Shown: positions 29,701-40,360, counted from the stretch's first letter. The stretch: DNA of 64,000 bases from Hymenobacter sp. HSC-4F20 (GCF_019599275.1 NZ_JAHZTD010000002.1:558001-622000), one strand, 5' to 3'. A program made the numbers and translations. Notes: generated from the letters alone by a model not told the origin.

Positions 29701-31071
29701 CTCGATGAGGCGAGGCTGGAACGCCTGGATACCCAAACGGTGCAGGGTAGGAGCACGGTTCAGGAGCACTGGGTGGCCTTTCAGCACGTTTTCCAGGATG
29801 TCCCATACCACTGCGTCCTTCCGGTCTACAATTTTCTTCGCCGATTTCACCGTCTTCACGATACCGCGCTCAATGAGCTTGCGGATGATGAACGGCTTGA
29901 ATAGCTCAGCAGCCATGTTCTTGGGCAAACCGCACTCGTGCAGCTTCAGCTCGGGGCCTACCACAATAACTGAACGGCCAGAGTAGTCGACACGCTTACC
30001 GAGCAGGTTCTGACGGAAGCGGCCCTGCTTACCTTTCAGCATATCGGACAGCGACTTCAGGGCACGGTTACCTTCGGCGCGCACGGCATTCACCTTACGC
30101 GAGTTGTCGAAGAGCGAGTCCACAGCTTCCTGCAGCATGCGCTTCTCGTTCCGCAGAATTACCTCCGGAGCCTTAATTTCAATCAGGCGCTTGAGGCGGT
30201 TGTTGCGGATGATTACGCGACGGTACAAATCGTTCAAGTCGGAGGTAGCGAAACGGCCACCATCCAACGGCACGAGGGGGCGCAATTCCGGCGGAATCAC
30301 CGGTACCATGCGGATTACCATCCACTCGGGCTTGTTTTCCACGCGGGTGGCAGCATCACGGAACGCTTCTACTACGCGCAGACGCTTCAAGGCCTCAGCT
30401 TTACGCTGCTGCGAAGTTTCGTGGGCGGCAGAGTCACGCAGCGAGTACGACAGCTCATCAAGGTTGATGCGCTCCAACAGGAGTTGCAGGGCATCAGCAC
30501 CCATACGAGCGATGAACTTGTTCGGGTCCTCATTCGGCAACATCTGATTCTCGCGGGGGAGCTTGTCGATGATGTCGAGGTACTCGTCTTCGGTGAGGAA
30601 GTCAAGCTGCTGTACGCCTTCTTCGGCCAGCACACCCGGCTGCACTACTACGTAGCGCTCGTAATAGATAATCTGATCAAGCTTCTTGGTGGGCAGGCCC
30701 AGCAGGTAGCCGATTTTATTAGGCAGGGACTTGAAGTACCAGATGTGCGCAACGGGCACCACCAGTTCGATGTGGCCCATCCGCTCCCGGCGTACTTTCT
30801 TCTCGGTCACTTCCACGCCGCAACGGTCGCAGATGATGCCTTTGTAGCGAATCCGCTTGTATTTGCCGCAGTGGCATTCCCAGTCCTTTACGGGACCGAA
30901 AATCCGCTCGCAAAACAGGCCGCCCATCTCGGGCTTGTACGTCCGGTAGTTGATCGTCTCGGGCTTTACTACTTCACCGTTCGACCGCTCCAGAATGGAT
31001 TCGGGCGAGGCCAGCGAAATGGTAACTTTCGAGAAGTCCTGTACCAGTTTCTTGTTTTTTGCAAACGCCAT
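26719..31071 (-). CDS. rpoC: RNA polymerase subunit beta'
   Basis: Catalytic subunit of RNA polymerase, 1450 residues. The N-terminal zinc ribbon has Cys66, Cys68, Cys81 and Cys84. The active-site loop [12 protein letters not shown] (472-483) holds the three Mg2+-binding aspartates. The second zinc site is seen in [19 protein letters not shown], followed by the trigger-loop region [19 protein letters not shown] (in part). The protein ends in a basic/acidic tail ([14 protein letters not shown]). It lies 333 bases after rpoB, a longer gap than usual, and precedes a terminator. Confidence 0.99.
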   Translation of the reverse strand: MAFAKNKKLVQDFSKVTISLASPESILERSNGEVVKPETINYRTYKPEMGGLFCERIFGPVKDWECHCGKYKRIRYKGIICDRCGVEVTEKKVRRERMGHIELVVPVAHIWYFKSLPNKIGYLLGLPTKKLDQIIYYERYVVVQPGVLAEEGVQQLDFLTEDEYLDIIDKLPRENQMLPNEDPNKFIARMGADALQLLLERINLDELSYSLRDSAAHETSQQRKAEALKRLRVVEAFRDAATRVENKPEWMVIRMVPVIPPELRPLVPLDGGRFATSDLNDLYRRVIIRNNRLKRLIEIKAPEVILRNEKRMLQEAVDSLFDNSRKVNAVRAEGNRALKSLSDMLKGKQGRFRQNLLGKRVDYSGRSVIVVGPELKLHECGLPKNMAAELFKPFIIRKLIERGIVKTVKSAKKIVDRKDAVVWDILENVLKGHPVLLNRAPTLHRLGIQAFQPRLIEGKAIQLHPLVCTAFNADFDGDQMAVHVPLGPAAILEASMLMLASHNILNPANGAPIAVPSQDMVLGLYYVTKGKRSTEEESIQGEGRMFYSDEEVVIAINEGQLSKHAYIKVRTKVRDEEDNLVTKIIETVAGRVLFNQLVPEEVGFVDELLTKKKLQQIISLVFKRTGMARTAQFLDDIKTLGFQSAYKGGLSMGLGDINIPAEKDALIAQAQADVAAVTQNYQMGLITDNERYNQVIDIWTRINNQITETLMGRLEKENQGFNSIYMMMHSGARGSREQIRQLGGMRGLMAKPQKSLQGSVGEIIENPILSNFKEGLDVIEYFISTHGARKGLADTALKTADAGYLTRRLVDVSQDVIVNENDCGTLRGIETFALKDNEDIVEPLAERILGRVAVHDIIDPLTDEVILPAGTEITEDITRRIDATSIESVEIRSVLTCESKRGICAKCYGRNLSSGRMVQKGEAVGVIAAQSIGEPGTQLTLRTFHVGGTASNIAVEASLRAKFNGVIEFEDIRTVETANADGEPVKVVMGRSGEIRIVEKGTGKVYITHHVPYGSFLLVDEGQEVEKGQELNNWDPYNAVILAEFDGTVQYDAITEGITYREESDEQTGHREKVIIESKAKDQNPAIIVRPGKKGDMEGSKGYSIPVGSHLNVENGEKIKAGQILAKIPRAVGKTRDITGGLPRVTELFEARNPSNPAVVAEIDGVVTYGTVKRGNREIFVESKDGVKKKYMVPLSKHILVQDNDFIRAGAPLSDGAITPTDILNIQGPGAVQEYLVNEIQEVYRLQGVKINDKHIEVVVRQMMQKVVILDAGDTTFLEHQVVDKISFMEENDTIIDMKVVTDAGDSSNLKPGQIVTARRLRDENSSLKRRDLALVQVRDAQPAVSRPTLQGITQASLGTQSFISAASFQETTKVLSEAAIRGKADELLGLKENVIVGHLIPAGTGLREYTRQIVGSKEELEAQQAAKTEEAAAPTKRPARASRRESVSE

Positions 31072-31404
31072 GTAGGGTAGCTGTTGTTAGCTGGTGGCTT
31101 TTATCTGTTCGTTGGTTCCGCTATTCTTAAGAGTAGTCGGAAAGAACATAACAGTTCGACTCTGCGAAAAGTGCTCTGTGGGTCGGATAGGTACGCCGCG
31201 CAGTAGGTTTCCGCCAGGTCTGGTACTCGGGTGATCCAGCTAGCTGAATCAAGTTGCGGCCACTTGCTTCCGGGGTTGATGCCGTTCTGACCATATCTCG
31301 GAACGACGCCGGCAGCGGGTGTTATCGGTTTCCCGAACCGCAGGTTTATAGACTTTGAAGGGGTAGGAGCCAACATTGAAACGTCAGCCCCTACCCTTCA
31401 AAAT
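31072..31404 (-). other. Long rpoB-rpoC intergenic region
   Basis: The 333-base stretch shows no convincing gene. A 91-codon frame in it (31101-31376) has no recognisable sequence. Directly past the rpoB stop (31355-31402) lies an inverted repeat of about 14 bp with one bulge (TTTGAAGG...), with no T-run after it. No TAnnTTTG box was found. The stretch may regulate the ratio of the two subunits or be a processing region. Confidence 0.45.
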
Positions 31405-34400
31405 TTAGTCAAGCGTGATTTCCAGGGCCAGACCACGTAGCTCGTGGATGAGTACGTTGAAGGACTCAGGGATATTCGGCTTGGGCAGTACGTCACCTTT
31501 TACAATGGCTTCATACGCTTTAGCGCGGCCTACCACGTCGTCCGACTTCACCGTCAGGATTTCCTGCAGCACGTTAGAAGCACCGAAGGCCTCCAGTGCC
31601 CACACTTCCATCTCACCGAAACGCTGACCACCGAACTGCGCCTTACCACCCAGCGGCTGCTGCGTGATGAGCGAGTACGGTCCGATAGAACGGGCGTGCA
31701 TCTTGTCATCAACCAAGTGACCGAGCTTGAGCATGTAAATCACGCCTACGGTTACCGGTTGGTCGAAGCGCTGGCCCGTGAGGCCATCGTGCAGGTAAGC
31801 ACGGCCGAAGTGCGGCAGTCCGGCTTCCGCCAACTCCTTCGATACTTCCTCTTCGGTAGCACCGTCGAAAATGGGGGTAGCATAAGTCCGGCCCAGCTTC
31901 AGGCCAGCCCAGCCCAGTACAGTCTCGTAAATCTGGCCGATGTTCATACGGCTCGGTACACCCAGCGGGTTGAGCACGATGTCCATCGGGGTGCCGTCGG
32001 GCAGGAAGGGCATGTCCTCATCGCGCACGATGCGGGCTACTACCCCTTTGTTACCGTGACGACCAGCCATCTTGTCACCCACCTTCAGCTTGCGCTTCTT
32101 GGCAATGTACACTTTGGCTAGCTGCACGATGCCAGCGGGCAGTTCGTCGCCTACTTCCAGCGTGAACCGGTCGCGCTTGAAACGAGCCGTGATGGTGTTG
32201 CGCTTCTTGGTGTAGTTTTTCACCAGTTCAGCCAGCATCCCGTTCACTTTCTCGTCGGCGGTCCAGTTCTCCAGAATGAGGTCTTTGAACATGTTCACCT
32301 CTTCCGGCACGGCGTAGTTGCTTTCGTCCTTGTAAGGGTTCTTCTCGGGGAAGAGAGCATCAGAAATGTTCTTCTTACCGAATTTGGCGCCCTTGGTCAG
32401 GATTTCGTCACCAAACTTGTGCTTCACGCCCTGGGAGGTTTTGCCTTCCAGCAATTGCACCAGCTTGTCGATCATCACGGCTTTGATGCCACGCAATTCA
32501 CGAGCGTATGACTCCTTCAGCTCTTCTACTTCCTTCTTCGACTTAGCCCGTAGGTTTTTGTCTTTCTTCGGACGCGAGAACAGCTTAGTGCCGATTACTA
32601 CCCCGTTCAGGGACGGTGGCGCCTTGAGGGAGGCATCCTTCACGTCGCCGGCTTTGTCACCAAAGATGGCGCGGAGCAGTTTTTCTTCCGGGGTCGGGTC
32701 GGTTTCGCCCTTGGGCGTAATCTTACCGATGAGGATGTCGCCTTCGCGAACCTCAGCACCCAGACGAATGATGCCGTTGTCGTCGAGGTTACGCACAGCT
32801 TCTTCGCTCACGTTCGGAATTTCCGAGGTCAGCTCTTCTTCGCCACGCTTGGTCTCGCGCACTTCCAGCTCAAACTCCTCAATGTGAATCGAGGTGAAGA
32901 TGTCGTCACGGACAACACGCTCCGAAATAACGATGGCGTCTTCGAAGTTGTAGCCCTGCCACGGCATGAACGCTACCTGCATGTTGCGGCCCAAAGCCAG
33001 TTCACCTTGGTTGGTGCCGTAGCCTTCGCACAAGGGCTGACCTTTGGTTACCCGCTCGCCCTTCTTCACGATGGGCGTCAGGTTGATGCACGTGTCCTGG
33101 TTGGTACGACGGAACTTGATGAGGTCGTACGAAATCTTCTCAGCATCGAAGCTTACGAGGATATCGTCTTCCGTCAGGTCGTACTTCACTACAATCTTGT
33201 TGGCGTCAACGTAGTCGATGACACCATCACCCTCGGCTACTACCAGGGTGCGGGAGTCAATGGCCACGCGGCCTTCCAGACCAGTACCTACGATGGGAGC
33301 TTCAGCACGCAGCAGCGGCACTGCCTGGCGCTGCATGTTCGAACCCATCAGGGCGCGGTTGGCGTCGTCGTGCTCCAGGAACGGAATCAGCGAAGCAGCC
33401 ACCGATACAATCTGGTTCGGGGCTACGTCCATGTAGGAGTACTCCGTCGGGCCTACTACCGGGAAGTCACCTTCGAAACGGCCTTTTACCAGCTCGTTCA
33501 CGAAGTTGCCCGACTCATCGATGCGGGCGTTGGCCTGCGCGATGTGGTGGGTGTCTTCCTCTTCGGCGGTCAGGTACTTCACGTTCTCCGTAATGTCCAC
33601 CTTACCGTTCTCTACCGTGCGGTAGGGAGTTTCGATAAAGCCCATCGAGTTAACCCGAGCGTGCACGCACAGCGACGAAATCAGACCAATGTTCGGTCCT
33701 TCCGGCGTTTCGATGGTGCAGAGGCGGCCGTAGTGGGTGTAGTGAACGTCACGTACTTCGAAACCAGCCCGCTCCCGTGACAGACCTCCCGGCCCAAGTG
33801 CCGATACGCGACGCTTGTGCGTCACCTCGGCCAGCGGGTTGGTCTGGTCCATGAACTGGGAAAGCTGGTTTGTACCGAAGAACGAGTTGATAACGCTCGA
33901 CAGCGTACGGGCGTTGATCAGGTCAACCGGCTTGAAGTCCTCATTGTCGCGCACGTTCATGCGCTCCTTGATGGTACGCGCCATACGGGCCAGACCTACG
34001 CCAAACTGAGCGTAGAGCTGCTCCCCTACCGTGCGCACGCGGCGGTTCGACAAGTGGTCAATGTCATCGACAATGGCCTTCGAGTTGATCAAGCCAATCA
34101 GGTACTTCACGATGAGAACAATGTCCTCATTAGTCAGCACGCGGGCTTCCCAGTTCGTGTCGATACCCAGCTTCTTATTGATACGGTAGCGGCCTACGTC
34201 GCCGAGGTCGTAGCGCTTATCCGAGAAGAATAGCTTTTGGATGATGTCGCGGGCAGTTTCCTCGTCAGGAGCCTCCGTGTTACGGAGCTGACGATAGATT
34301 TGCTCCACGGCTTCTTTCTCCGAGTTGGAGTTGTCCTTCTGCAGCGTGTTGTAAATAATTGCGTAGTCCGCAATGTTTACATTCTCGCGGTGCAGAATTA

Positions 34401-35307
34401 CTGACTTAGCCCCAGCGTTGAGGATTACGTCGATGTCCTCCTCCTCAATAGTCGAGTCACGCTCCAGCAGCACCTCGTTCCGGTCGATAGATACCACTTC
34501 ACCGGTATCCTCGTCCACGAAGTCTTCCGTCCAAGTGCGCAGCACGCGGGCGGCCAGCTTGCGGCCTACGGCCTTCTTGAGGTTCTTCTTATCGGCCTTC
34601 ACTTCCTCCGACAGCCCGAACAAATCGAGGATGTCTTTGTCGGTGCCGTAACCGATAGCGCGTAGCAGCGTAGTAACCGGAAACTTCTTCTTCCGGTCGA
34701 TGTAGGCGTACATCACGTTGTTCACGTCCGTGGCAAATTCAATCCACGAGCCTTTGAACGGGATGATACGGGCCGAGTACAGCTTGGTGCCGTTCGTGTG
34801 CTTGCTCTGAGCAAAGAACACGCCCGGCGAGCGGTGCAGCTGCGACACGATAACACGCTCAGCTCCGTTGATTACGAACGAACCCTTTTCGGTCATGTAG
34901 GGAATATTCCCGAGGAATACTTCCTGCTCAATCGTCTCGAAATCCTCGTTGTCCGTATCGTTACAGATCAGGCGCAACTTGGCTTTCAGCGGCACCGAGT
35001 ACGTCAGGCCCCGGTCGATGCACTCGTCCACGGAGTACTTCGGCGGATCGACGTGATAGTCGATGAACTCCAGCACAAAGTTTTCGCGCGAGTCCGAAAT
35101 CGGAAAGTTCTCGGCGAATACTTTGAAGAGGCCTTCATCGGTACGGTTCTCGGCAGCCGTTTCCAACTGGAAGAAATCCATGAACGAGCGAACCTGCACG
35201 TCCAAGAAATCCGGGTACTCAATAACCTTTTTAATCTTGGCGAAGTTGATCCGCTCGTCAGCCGCCTGCAGTTTTTGCAGGCCTGTCTGTGCTTTCGGTG
35301 TAGCCAA
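31405..35307 (-). CDS. rpoB: RNA polymerase subunit beta
   Basis: Beta subunit, 1300 residues from the chosen TTG start. The start reads (M)[12 protein letters not shown] and soon [20 protein letters not shown], the conserved Bacteroidota beginning. An ATG 13 codons upstream (35346) is possible but adds residues unlike the family. The rifampicin region is intact: [20 protein letters not shown] with the later [13 protein letters not shown], so key Asp, His and Ser positions are the sensitive type. The C-terminal part has [20 protein letters not shown]. It follows rplL after a terminator and a structured leader. Confidence 0.97.
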   Translation of the reverse strand: MATPKAQTGLQKLQAADERINFAKIKKVIEYPDFLDVQVRSFMDFFQLETAAENRTDEGLFKVFAENFPISDSRENFVLEFIDYHVDPPKYSVDECIDRGLTYSVPLKAKLRLICNDTDNEDFETIEQEVFLGNIPYMTEKGSFVINGAERVIVSQLHRSPGVFFAQSKHTNGTKLYSARIIPFKGSWIEFATDVNNVMYAYIDRKKKFPVTTLLRAIGYGTDKDILDLFGLSEEVKADKKNLKKAVGRKLAARVLRTWTEDFVDEDTGEVVSIDRNEVLLERDSTIEEEDIDVILNAGAKSVILHRENVNIADYAIIYNTLQKDNSNSEKEAVEQIYRQLRNTEAPDEETARDIIQKLFFSDKRYDLGDVGRYRINKKLGIDTNWEARVLTNEDIVLIVKYLIGLINSKAIVDDIDHLSNRRVRTVGEQLYAQFGVGLARMARTIKERMNVRDNEDFKPVDLINARTLSSVINSFFGTNQLSQFMDQTNPLAEVTHKRRVSALGPGGLSRERAGFEVRDVHYTHYGRLCTIETPEGPNIGLISSLCVHARVNSMGFIETPYRTVENGKVDITENVKYLTAEEEDTHHIAQANARIDESGNFVNELVKGRFEGDFPVVGPTEYSYMDVAPNQIVSVAASLIPFLEHDDANRALMGSNMQRQAVPLLRAEAPIVGTGLEGRVAIDSRTLVVAEGDGVIDYVDANKIVVKYDLTEDDILVSFDAEKISYDLIKFRRTNQDTCINLTPIVKKGERVTKGQPLCEGYGTNQGELALGRNMQVAFMPWQGYNFEDAIVISERVVRDDIFTSIHIEEFELEVRETKRGEEELTSEIPNVSEEAVRNLDDNGIIRLGAEVREGDILIGKITPKGETDPTPEEKLLRAIFGDKAGDVKDASLKAPPSLNGVVIGTKLFSRPKKDKNLRAKSKKEVEELKESYARELRGIKAVMIDKLVQLLEGKTSQGVKHKFGDEILTKGAKFGKKNISDALFPEKNPYKDESNYAVPEEVNMFKDLILENWTADEKVNGMLAELVKNYTKKRNTITARFKRDRFTLEVGDELPAGIVQLAKVYIAKKRKLKVGDKMAGRHGNKGVVARIVRDEDMPFLPDGTPMDIVLNPLGVPSRMNIGQIYETVLGWAGLKLGRTYATPIFDGATEEEVSKELAEAGLPHFGRAYLHDGLTGQRFDQPVTVGVIYMLKLGHLVDDKMHARSIGPYSLITQQPLGGKAQFGGQRFGEMEVWALEAFGASNVLQEILTVKSDDVVGRAKAYEAIVKGDVLPKPNIPESFNVLIHELRGLALEITLD

Positions 35308-35402
35308 TGTATGTGGGGTTAGGAAATGGATACTGAGAGAATCCACATCAGGATAGCAGCCCTGCTACTATCTTGAAAGATCGGAAAGCCTTGGGCGCAC
35401 GA

Positions 35403-35428
35403 AAGCGCAAGGCCTCAACCTTGCGCTT
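35403..35428 (-). promoter_or_regulatory. Hairpin in the rpoB leader
   Basis: A perfect 10-bp stem AAGCGCAAGG with its complement and a six-base loop lies about 95 bases before rpoB, downstream of the rplL terminator. No T-run follows on the minus strand. It could be an RNase processing or attenuation site; comparable structures separate rplL from rpoB in E. coli. Confidence 0.45.
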
Positions 35429-35501
35429 CTGGCGTCCGTAGGCACGAAAAGCCGCAAAGCGGCGTGCAAACGAACTTCCGACTAGTTTGTTGCCTACAAA
35501 C

Positions 35502-35538
35502 AGGAAAAGACCTGGCTTAGTTGCCAGGCCTCTCCTTA
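35502..35538 (-). terminator. Terminator/attenuator after rplL
   Basis: A stem with core CCTGGC/GCCAGG is extended outward by AGG-A-pairs, with a six-base loop, and followed by a TTTTC run on the minus strand. It stands about 30 bases past the rplL stop. It would let rplJL be made in excess over rpoBC, matching the four or more L7/L12 copies per ribosome. Confidence 0.65.
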
Positions 35539-35568
35539 TTTGCTGGTTTTACGAGCAGGCAGCAGAAA

Positions 35569-35946
35569 TTACTTAACTTCTACTTCAGCGCCAGCTTCTT
35601 CCAGTTGCTTCTTCAGCGACTCAGCTTCGTCTTTGGCAACACCTTCTTTCAGGGCCTTGGGAGCACCGTCAACCAGTTCTTTGGCTTCTTTCAGGCCCAG
35701 ACCGGTCAGGTCTTTCACCAGCTTAACAACAGCCAGTTTGCCAGCACCAGCCGACTTCAGGATTACGTCGAACGAAGTCTTCTCCTCAGGAGCCTCGGCA
35801 GCAGCGCCAGGGCCAGCAGGGCCAGCAACTACTGCAGCAGCAGCAGGCTCAATGCCATACTCGTCTTTCAGGATAGTAGCCAGTTCGTTTACTTCTTTTA
35901 CCGTCAGGCTAACGAGCTGCTCGGCGAATGCTTTCAAATCTGCCAT
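35569..35946 (-). CDS. rplL: 50S ribosomal protein bL12 (L7/L12)
   Basis: Stalk protein of 125 residues, present in several copies per ribosome, which recruits translational GTPases. It has an N-terminal dimerisation helix ([20 protein letters not shown]), an Ala/Gly hinge ([20 protein letters not shown], 37-56) and the conserved C-terminal domain with [20 protein letters not shown] and [14 protein letters not shown]. It follows rplJ by 68 bases and is cut off from rpoB by a hairpin. Confidence 0.98.
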   Translation of the reverse strand: MADLKAFAEQLVSLTVKEVNELATILKDEYGIEPAAAAVVAGPAGPGAAAEAPEEKTSFDVILKSAGAGKLAVVKLVKDLTGLGLKEAKELVDGAPKALKEGVAKDEAESLKKQLEEAGAEVEVK

Positions 35947-36014
35947 TTCTGTAGATTGTTAAAAAGGGGGGTTGTTGAACTTTGGAAATTGAAAGTGAAA
36001 AAGATGAGCAGCGG

Positions 36015-36569
36015 TTAGCCTGCAACCTCTTCTTTTTCGGAAAGCGTTTTGATGAGGCCAGCGAGAATGTTGCCACCGCTCGACAGAGCAGAGATAACAT
36101 TTTTGGCGGGCGACTGGAGCAGACCGATAACATCACCGATAAGCTCGTTTTTGCCTTTCAGCGTGCTGAGGCTGGTCAGCTGATTAGCACCGATGTAGAT
36201 GCTGGCATCTACGTAAGCGCCTTTCAGAGCGGGCTTAGGCTCAACACCTTTGCCGTAGTTCTGGGCTTTGTAGAAGTCCTGCAACAGTTTGGCAGGAGCA
36301 TTACCCGACTCTTTGGAGAACAGGATGCCCGACTGGCCTTTCAACGCGGTGTCCATCTCCGAGGTATCGCCACCGAGGGTGTCGAGCGCCTTGCGGATGA
36401 ACGTGTTCTTGTACACTTTGAACTCCATGCCGCGGTTGAAGCACAGGCGACGGAATTCGTTGATTTTCGCCACCGACATCCCCGAAGCATCGGCGATGTA
36501 GAACGCGTTGTGCGATTGGAACTTCTCGCTCAACTCGTCGACGAGGGCTTGTTTTTCTTCCCGGATCAT
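36015..36569 (-). CDS. rplJ: 50S ribosomal protein uL10
   Basis: Base of the stalk, 184 residues. It begins MIREEKQALVDELSEKFQSH and ends in the helix that binds L7/L12 dimers (NILAGLIKTLSEKEEVAG). In E. coli the uL10-L12 complex represses translation at a long rplJ leader; here rplJ is only 20 bases from rplA, so no such leader exists at this position. Confidence 0.97.
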   Translation of the reverse strand: MIREEKQALVDELSEKFQSHNAFYIADASGMSVAKINEFRRLCFNRGMEFKVYKNTFIRKALDTLGGDTSEMDTALKGQSGILFSKESGNAPAKLLQDFYKAQNYGKGVEPKPALKGAYVDASIYIGANQLTSLSTLKGKNELIGDVIGLLQSPAKNVISALSSGGNILAGLIKTLSEKEEVAG

Positions 36570-36589
36570 ATCGTCGTGTTGATTAAAAC

Positions 36590-37285
36590 TTAGGCGGAAG
36601 TTACTTGCGTGTCAACCGGAACGGCGGGCGACATCGTGCTCGACAGCGTAATGCTCTTGATGTAAGTGCCTTTCGCCGACGAAGGCTTCAGACGCTGGAG
36701 CGTCTGAATAACTTCGATGGCGTTTTCAGCGAGCTTCTGCTCATCGAAAGAAACTTTACCAACCGAGCAGTGGATGATACCGGTTTTATCAACTTTGAAG
36801 TCGATTTTACCAGCTTTCACCTCTTGCACAGCCTTGGCTACGTCCGTGGTTACGGTGCCCGACTTGGGGTTCGGCATAAGGCCACGAGGACCCAGTACGC
36901 GACCCAGACGGCCAACCTTAGCCATTACCGACGGCATCGTGATGATTACGTCGATGTCGGTCCAACCTTTCTCGATTTTCGAGATGTAGTCATCCAGACC
37001 AACGTAGTCAGCACCAGCGGCAGTAGCTTCGGCTTCTTTGTCGGCGGTAACCAGGGCCAGAACGCGAACGGTTTTGCCGGTGCCGTGGGGCAACGTGGCT
37101 ACGCCGCGTACCATCTGGTCAGCTTTGCGAGGGTCCACACCCAGACGAACGTCGATGTCTACCGAAGCGTCAAACTTGGTATAGGTGATGTCCTTTACCA
37201 CTTTGGCGGCTTCAACCAGATTCCGGATTTCGGTCAGGTCGTGCTTGGCAAGGGCTTCCTTGCGCTTTTTGCTAATTTTTGCCAT
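36590..37285 (-). CDS. rplA: 50S ribosomal protein uL1
   Basis: Protein of the L1 stalk, 231 residues, which moves with the E-site tRNA. It has the [20 protein letters not shown] segment, the [20 protein letters not shown] signature, and the [14 protein letters not shown] part. In many bacteria uL1 represses the rplK-rplA mRNA by binding its leader; a candidate hairpin lies before rplK. The spacing to rplK is 19 bases. Confidence 0.98.
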   Translation of the reverse strand: MAKISKKRKEALAKHDLTEIRNLVEAAKVVKDITYTKFDASVDIDVRLGVDPRKADQMVRGVATLPHGTGKTVRVLALVTADKEAEATAAGADYVGLDDYISKIEKGWTDIDVIITMPSVMAKVGRLGRVLGPRGLMPNPKSGTVTTDVAKAVQEVKAGKIDFKVDKTGIIHCSVGKVSFDEQKLAENAIEVIQTLQRLKPSSAKGTYIKSITLSSTMSPAVPVDTQVTSA

Positions 37286-37304
37286 GTGTCTTCTCCGTCG
37301 TTAA

Positions 37305-37748
37305 TTATTCAGCAAAGGGAGAAGTACCCGAGATGGTGATGCCCATGCTGCGAGCCGTACCAGCCACCTGACGCATAGCCGACTCTACCTTGAAGGCATT
37401 GAGGTCAGGCATTTTCGTTTCGGCGATGGTGCGCACTTGGTCCCATGATACCGACCCTACTTTGTTACGGTTTGGCTCTTTCGAGCCACCCTGGAGCTTG
37501 GCAGCATCCATAAGCAGAACCGGAACCGGCGGGGTCTTCACCACGAAGTCAAACGACTTGTCGGTGTACATGGTAATGAGTACAGGACAAACTTGGCCAG
37601 CCTTATCTTGGGTCCGCGCATTGAACTGCTTACAGAACTCCATGATGTTAAGGCCTTTGCTACCAAGTGCAGGTCCAACCGGCGGCGCGGGGTTCGCGGC
37701 GCCTCCCTTTATCTGAAGCTTCAGATAACCTCTAATTTCCTTGGCCAT
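37305..37748 (-). CDS. rplK: 50S ribosomal protein uL11
   Basis: GTPase-centre protein of 147 residues and the site of thiostrepton and RelA sensing. It begins [20 protein letters not shown], with the Pro-rich [20 protein letters not shown] stretch and the C-terminal RNA-binding domain ending [12 protein letters not shown]. It follows nusG by 115 bases holding a structured leader. Confidence 0.98.
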   Translation of the reverse strand: MAKEIRGYLKLQIKGGAANPAPPVGPALGSKGLNIMEFCKQFNARTQDKAGQVCPVLITMYTDKSFDFVVKTPPVPVLLMDAAKLQGGSKEPNRNKVGSVSWDQVRTIAETKMPDLNAFKVESAMRQVAGTARSMGITISGTSPFAE

Positions 37749-37804
37749 TTGGTTTGAAAGGCTTCGGGCCAGTGCGGTAACACGCAGCAGCCCTCAGATG
37801 AAAA

Positions 37805-37850
37805 TTGCTCCAAAGTGGAAGCACCACCGGTCCGGAGCGGATAACCGGTG
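37805..37850 (-). promoter_or_regulatory. Structured leader before rplK (candidate L1 site)
   Basis: In the transcript CACCGGT pairs with ACCGGTG across a 12-base loop (37825-37850). It is followed at once by a second imperfect stem TGCTTCC/GGAGCA. The element stands about 55 bases before rplK. uL1 is known to bind the rplK leader in other bacteria through a stem with an asymmetric loop; that this is the target here is inference from position and structure only. Confidence 0.35.
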
Positions 37851-37863
37851 ACGTTTTATGGGG

Positions 37864-38430
37864 TTACGCTTCCTTTTCGACCTGCGTGTAGCTCAACTCC
37901 ATGGGCGTGCTACGACCGAAAATTTTCACGATAACATTCAGTTTCTTGCGTTCCTCAAATACTTCGGAAACGGTACCCGACATCCCGGCAAAGCCACCAT
38001 CTACAATCTTCACTAGCTCACCTACTACGAAAGGAGTCTCCAGGGTAGCAGTTTGCTCTTCAGCTTCATCCACAATCCCAAGGATGCGATTTACTTCCGA
38101 AATATGCAGGGGAACAGGCTTGGTATTCTGACTGGCTGCCTTCCCTTCTTTGTCGCTGAGGAACCCAATTACGCCAGGAGTGCTGGTGATAATATGGTCT
38201 ACTTCCCCGTGAGTCAGGTCGGCGTGGATAATAATGTAACCAGGATAAAGGTTCCGCTCACGCACGCGCTTTTTGCCGTTGCGCATTTCAAAAACCTTTT
38301 CTACCGGAATCAATACCTGGGGCACCAGATCAGAGAGGCCATGGCGGCCAATCTCTGTTTCCAAGTAGTTTTTAGCTTTTTTCTCTTGTCCGCTGACCGA
38401 GCGGACTACGTACCATTTTAACTCGCCCAT
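37864..38430 (-). CDS. nusG: Transcription antitermination factor NusG
   Basis: RNA polymerase processivity factor of 188 residues that also links to Rho or uS10. The NGN domain begins MGELKWYVVRSVSGQEKKAK and includes the LYPGYIIIHADLTHGEVDHI part. The KOW domain (about 130-186) has GELVKIVDGGFAGMSGTVSE. No inserted domain is present. It lies 22 bases after secE. Confidence 0.98.
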   Translation of the reverse strand: MGELKWYVVRSVSGQEKKAKNYLETEIGRHGLSDLVPQVLIPVEKVFEMRNGKKRVRERNLYPGYIIIHADLTHGEVDHIITSTPGVIGFLSDKEGKAASQNTKPVPLHISEVNRILGIVDEAEEQTATLETPFVVGELVKIVDGGFAGMSGTVSEVFEERKKLNVIVKIFGRSTPMELSYTQVEKEA

Positions 38431-38452
38431 TGCTGTCGTCTATTTCTGCCGA

Positions 38453-38647
38453 TTAACGGAACGAGGTATAAAATGCTTCCAGACTCTTGCTGAAAACAAC
38501 GTCCATCACACCAACTACCGCCGCGAACAATAATGAACCGATCAGCACTAGACCAGCACTTTTCTGCAATTCCTCTAGTGAAGGCCACGTCACTTTGTAG
38601 CGCATCTCTTCGGAGGTTTCCCGGAAGTAGTTCGTTAGCTTGCTCAT
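38453..38647 (-). CDS. secE: Preprotein translocase subunit SecE
   Basis: Short 64-residue SecE of the single-helix type. It has an amphipathic segment YFRETSEEMRYKVTWPSLEE (with the conserved VTWP) and one membrane helix SAGLVLIGSLLFAAVVGVMD. It clamps the SecY channel. The ATG at 38647 is chosen; a longer frame would begin inside tRNA-Trp and is rejected. It stands between tRNA-Trp and nusG, its usual Bacteroidota place. Confidence 0.96.
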   Translation of the reverse strand: MSKLTNYFRETSEEMRYKVTWPSLEELQKSAGLVLIGSLLFAAVVGVMDVVFSKSLEAFYTSFR

Positions 38648-38707
38648 GATGGTGGCACCAGTTTGGTGTGTTAAAACTACGGCTGCCGAAGCAGCCGTAG
38701 TTTTTGG

Positions 38708-38781
38708 TGGCACGGGCGGAGAGATTCGAACTCCCATCAAAGGTTTTGGAGACCTCTATTCTACCCTTGAACTACGCCCGT
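38708..38781 (-). tRNA. trpT: tRNA-Trp (anticodon CCA)
   Basis: A full cloverleaf can be drawn: acceptor stem ACGGGCG/CGCCCGT, D-arm with GTTCAAGGGTAGAAT, anticodon loop CTCCAAA (CCA), T-arm GGAGTTCGAATCTCTCC part, discriminator G. The 3' CCA is encoded (38708-38710), unlike in the other three tRNAs here. It lies between tuf and secE, 60 bases before secE. Confidence 0.96.
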
Positions 38782-38820
38782 GTATGCGCCCTCGCCAGTC
38801 AAGGTGCTGGATTGGGACTG

Positions 38821-38851
38821 CAAATGTATGGAACTCTTTAAATAAAACAAA
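38821..38851 (-). promoter_or_regulatory. Consensus promoter for tRNA-Trp-secE-nusG
   Basis: TTTG, 19 bases, TACATTTG on the minus strand: a full match to the Bacteroidota consensus, 40 bases before the tRNA. The -33 TTTG is itself inside the arm of the tuf terminator hairpin, so terminator and promoter share bases. Confidence 0.78.
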
Positions 38852-38890
38852 TCCGCCCCCGAAAATTTCGGAGGCGGATTTGTTTTATTT
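38840..38890 (-). terminator. Terminator hairpin after tuf
   Basis: An 18-bp perfect stem (AAATAAAACAAATCCGCC and complement) continues inward past one mismatch. The A/T-rich base supplies a T-rich 3' arm. It begins 17 bases past the tuf stop. Confidence 0.88.
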
Positions 38891-38907
38891 CACCAGAAAG
38901 CGGGAAA

Positions 38908-40098
38908 CTACTCGGTGATTTCAGTAACCTGACCAGCACCTACGGTACGGCCACCTTCGCGGATAGCGAAACGCAGGCCTTTTTCCATAGCTACAGCGTT
39001 GATCAGCTCAACCGAGATGGTTACGTTGTCGCCGGGCATTACCATTTCTACACCCTCGGCCAGCGTGATGATGCCGGTTACGTCGGTGGTGCGGAAATAG
39101 AACTGAGGACGGTAGTTGTTGAAGAACGGAGTGTGACGACCACCTTCTTCTTTCGACAGTACGTACACCTCAGCCTTGAACTTGGTGTGAGGCTTCACGG
39201 AACCTGGCTTGCAGATTACCATGCCACGACGGATATCGTCTTTTTCGATACCGCGGAGCAGCAGACCTACGTTGTCACCAGCTTCGCCACGGTCCAGGAT
39301 CTTGCGGAACATTTCCACACCCGTAACCGTCGACTTCAGGCCTTGCTTGGCACCCATACCCAGGATGTCAACTTGCTCACCCGAGTTGATGATACCACGC
39401 TCGATACGGCCGGTAGCAACCGTACCACGACCCGTGATAGAGAATACGTCCTCTACCGGCATCAGGAAGGGCAGGTCGGTCAGACGAGCAGGAATTGGAA
39501 TGTAGCTGTCAACAGCGGCCATCAACTCCTCGATCTTGGGAACCCAGTTAGCGTCGCCATTCAGGCCGCCCAGAGCCGAACCCTGAATCACCGGAATGTT
39601 GTCGCCGTCGAAGTCGTAGAACGAGAGCAGTTCGCGGATTTCCATCTCTACCAGCTCGAGCAGTTCGGGGTCATCCACCATGTCCACTTTGTTCATGAAC
39701 ACTACCAGCTGAGGTACACCTACCTGACGAGCGAGCAGGATGTGCTCACGAGTCTGGGGCATTGGGCCGTCGGTAGCAGCTACCACGAGGATAGCGCCGT
39801 CCATCTGAGCAGCACCCGTTACCATGTTCTTCACATAGTCAGCGTGACCAGGGCAGTCAACGTGAGCGTAGTGACGATTTTCGGTGGCGTATTCTACGTG
39901 AGCGGTGTTGATGGTGATACCACGCTCTTTTTCTTCGGGAGCATTGTCAATCGAAGAGAAGTCGCGCTTGGCAGCCAGACCCTTGTTAGCCAGAACCGTG
40001 GTGATGGCAGCAGTAAGGGTGGTTTTGCCGTGGTCCACGTGACCAATCGTGCCGATGTTTACGTGCGGCTTGGACCGGTCAAAATTTTCTTTAGCCAT
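38908..40098 (-). CDS. tuf: Elongation factor Tu
   Basis: GTPase that delivers aminoacyl-tRNA, 396 residues. Motifs: [15 protein letters not shown] (G1), [20 protein letters not shown] (G3), NKVDMVDD (G4), and SALGGLNGD in the G5 region. Domains II and III follow, ending [18 protein letters not shown]. Only this copy is in the window, and unlike in many bacteria it is not in the str operon after fusA but with tRNAs and secE. The kirromycin and GE2270 contact regions look unaltered at a glance. Confidence 0.99.
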   Translation of the reverse strand: MAKENFDRSKPHVNIGTIGHVDHGKTTLTAAITTVLANKGLAAKRDFSSIDNAPEEKERGITINTAHVEYATENRHYAHVDCPGHADYVKNMVTGAAQMDGAILVVAATDGPMPQTREHILLARQVGVPQLVVFMNKVDMVDDPELLELVEMEIRELLSFYDFDGDNIPVIQGSALGGLNGDANWVPKIEELMAAVDSYIPIPARLTDLPFLMPVEDVFSITGRGTVATGRIERGIINSGEQVDILGMGAKQGLKSTVTGVEMFRKILDRGEAGDNVGLLLRGIEKDDIRRGMVICKPGSVKPHTKFKAEVYVLSKEEGGRHTPFFNNYRPQFYFRTTDVTGIITLAEGVEMVMPGDNVTISVELINAVAMEKGLRFAIREGGRTVGAGQVTEITE

Positions 40099-40266
40099 TG
40101 TAAAGAGATTAAGAGGAATTTTGAGGTAAAGAGGGGGAAAACGCGACTAGCCTATACAGTAAGAAAGCGAAACACAGCTCCGTTTAGTCGGGACTGCACG
40201 TCGCTTCACTTGCTGACAGATCCAAACGGTGCAGTCGCGCTGCCCCGTTGGTACTCGTAAATTCTG

Positions 40267-40338
<72 letters not shown>

Positions 40339-40352
40339 TTATTTTGGTTTAG

Positions 40353-40360
40353 CAAAGATA
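40353..40360 (-). promoter_or_regulatory. Candidate -7 box between tRNA-Gly and tRNA-Thr
   Basis: TATCTTTG fits TAnnTTTG, 14 bases before tRNA-Thr. No TTTG at the -33 distance. It may allow tRNA-Thr and tuf to be transcribed apart from the upstream tRNAs. Confidence 0.5.

Noticed and set aside
31101..31376. 91-codon frame in the rpoB-rpoC gap as a gene
   Set aside because: No recognisable sequence, ordinary intergenic character, no promoter or start context.
38648..38740. N-terminal extension of secE
   Set aside because: It would begin inside tRNA-Trp; the SecE family sequence starts at the ATG at 38647.
40192..40236. Inverted repeat (GACTGCAC and complement) in the tuf leader
   Set aside because: Eight pairs across a 29-base loop could be chance; kept only as a note.
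39133..40260. 375-codon plus-strand frame opposite tuf
   Set aside because: Antisense shadow of tuf with its biased codons.
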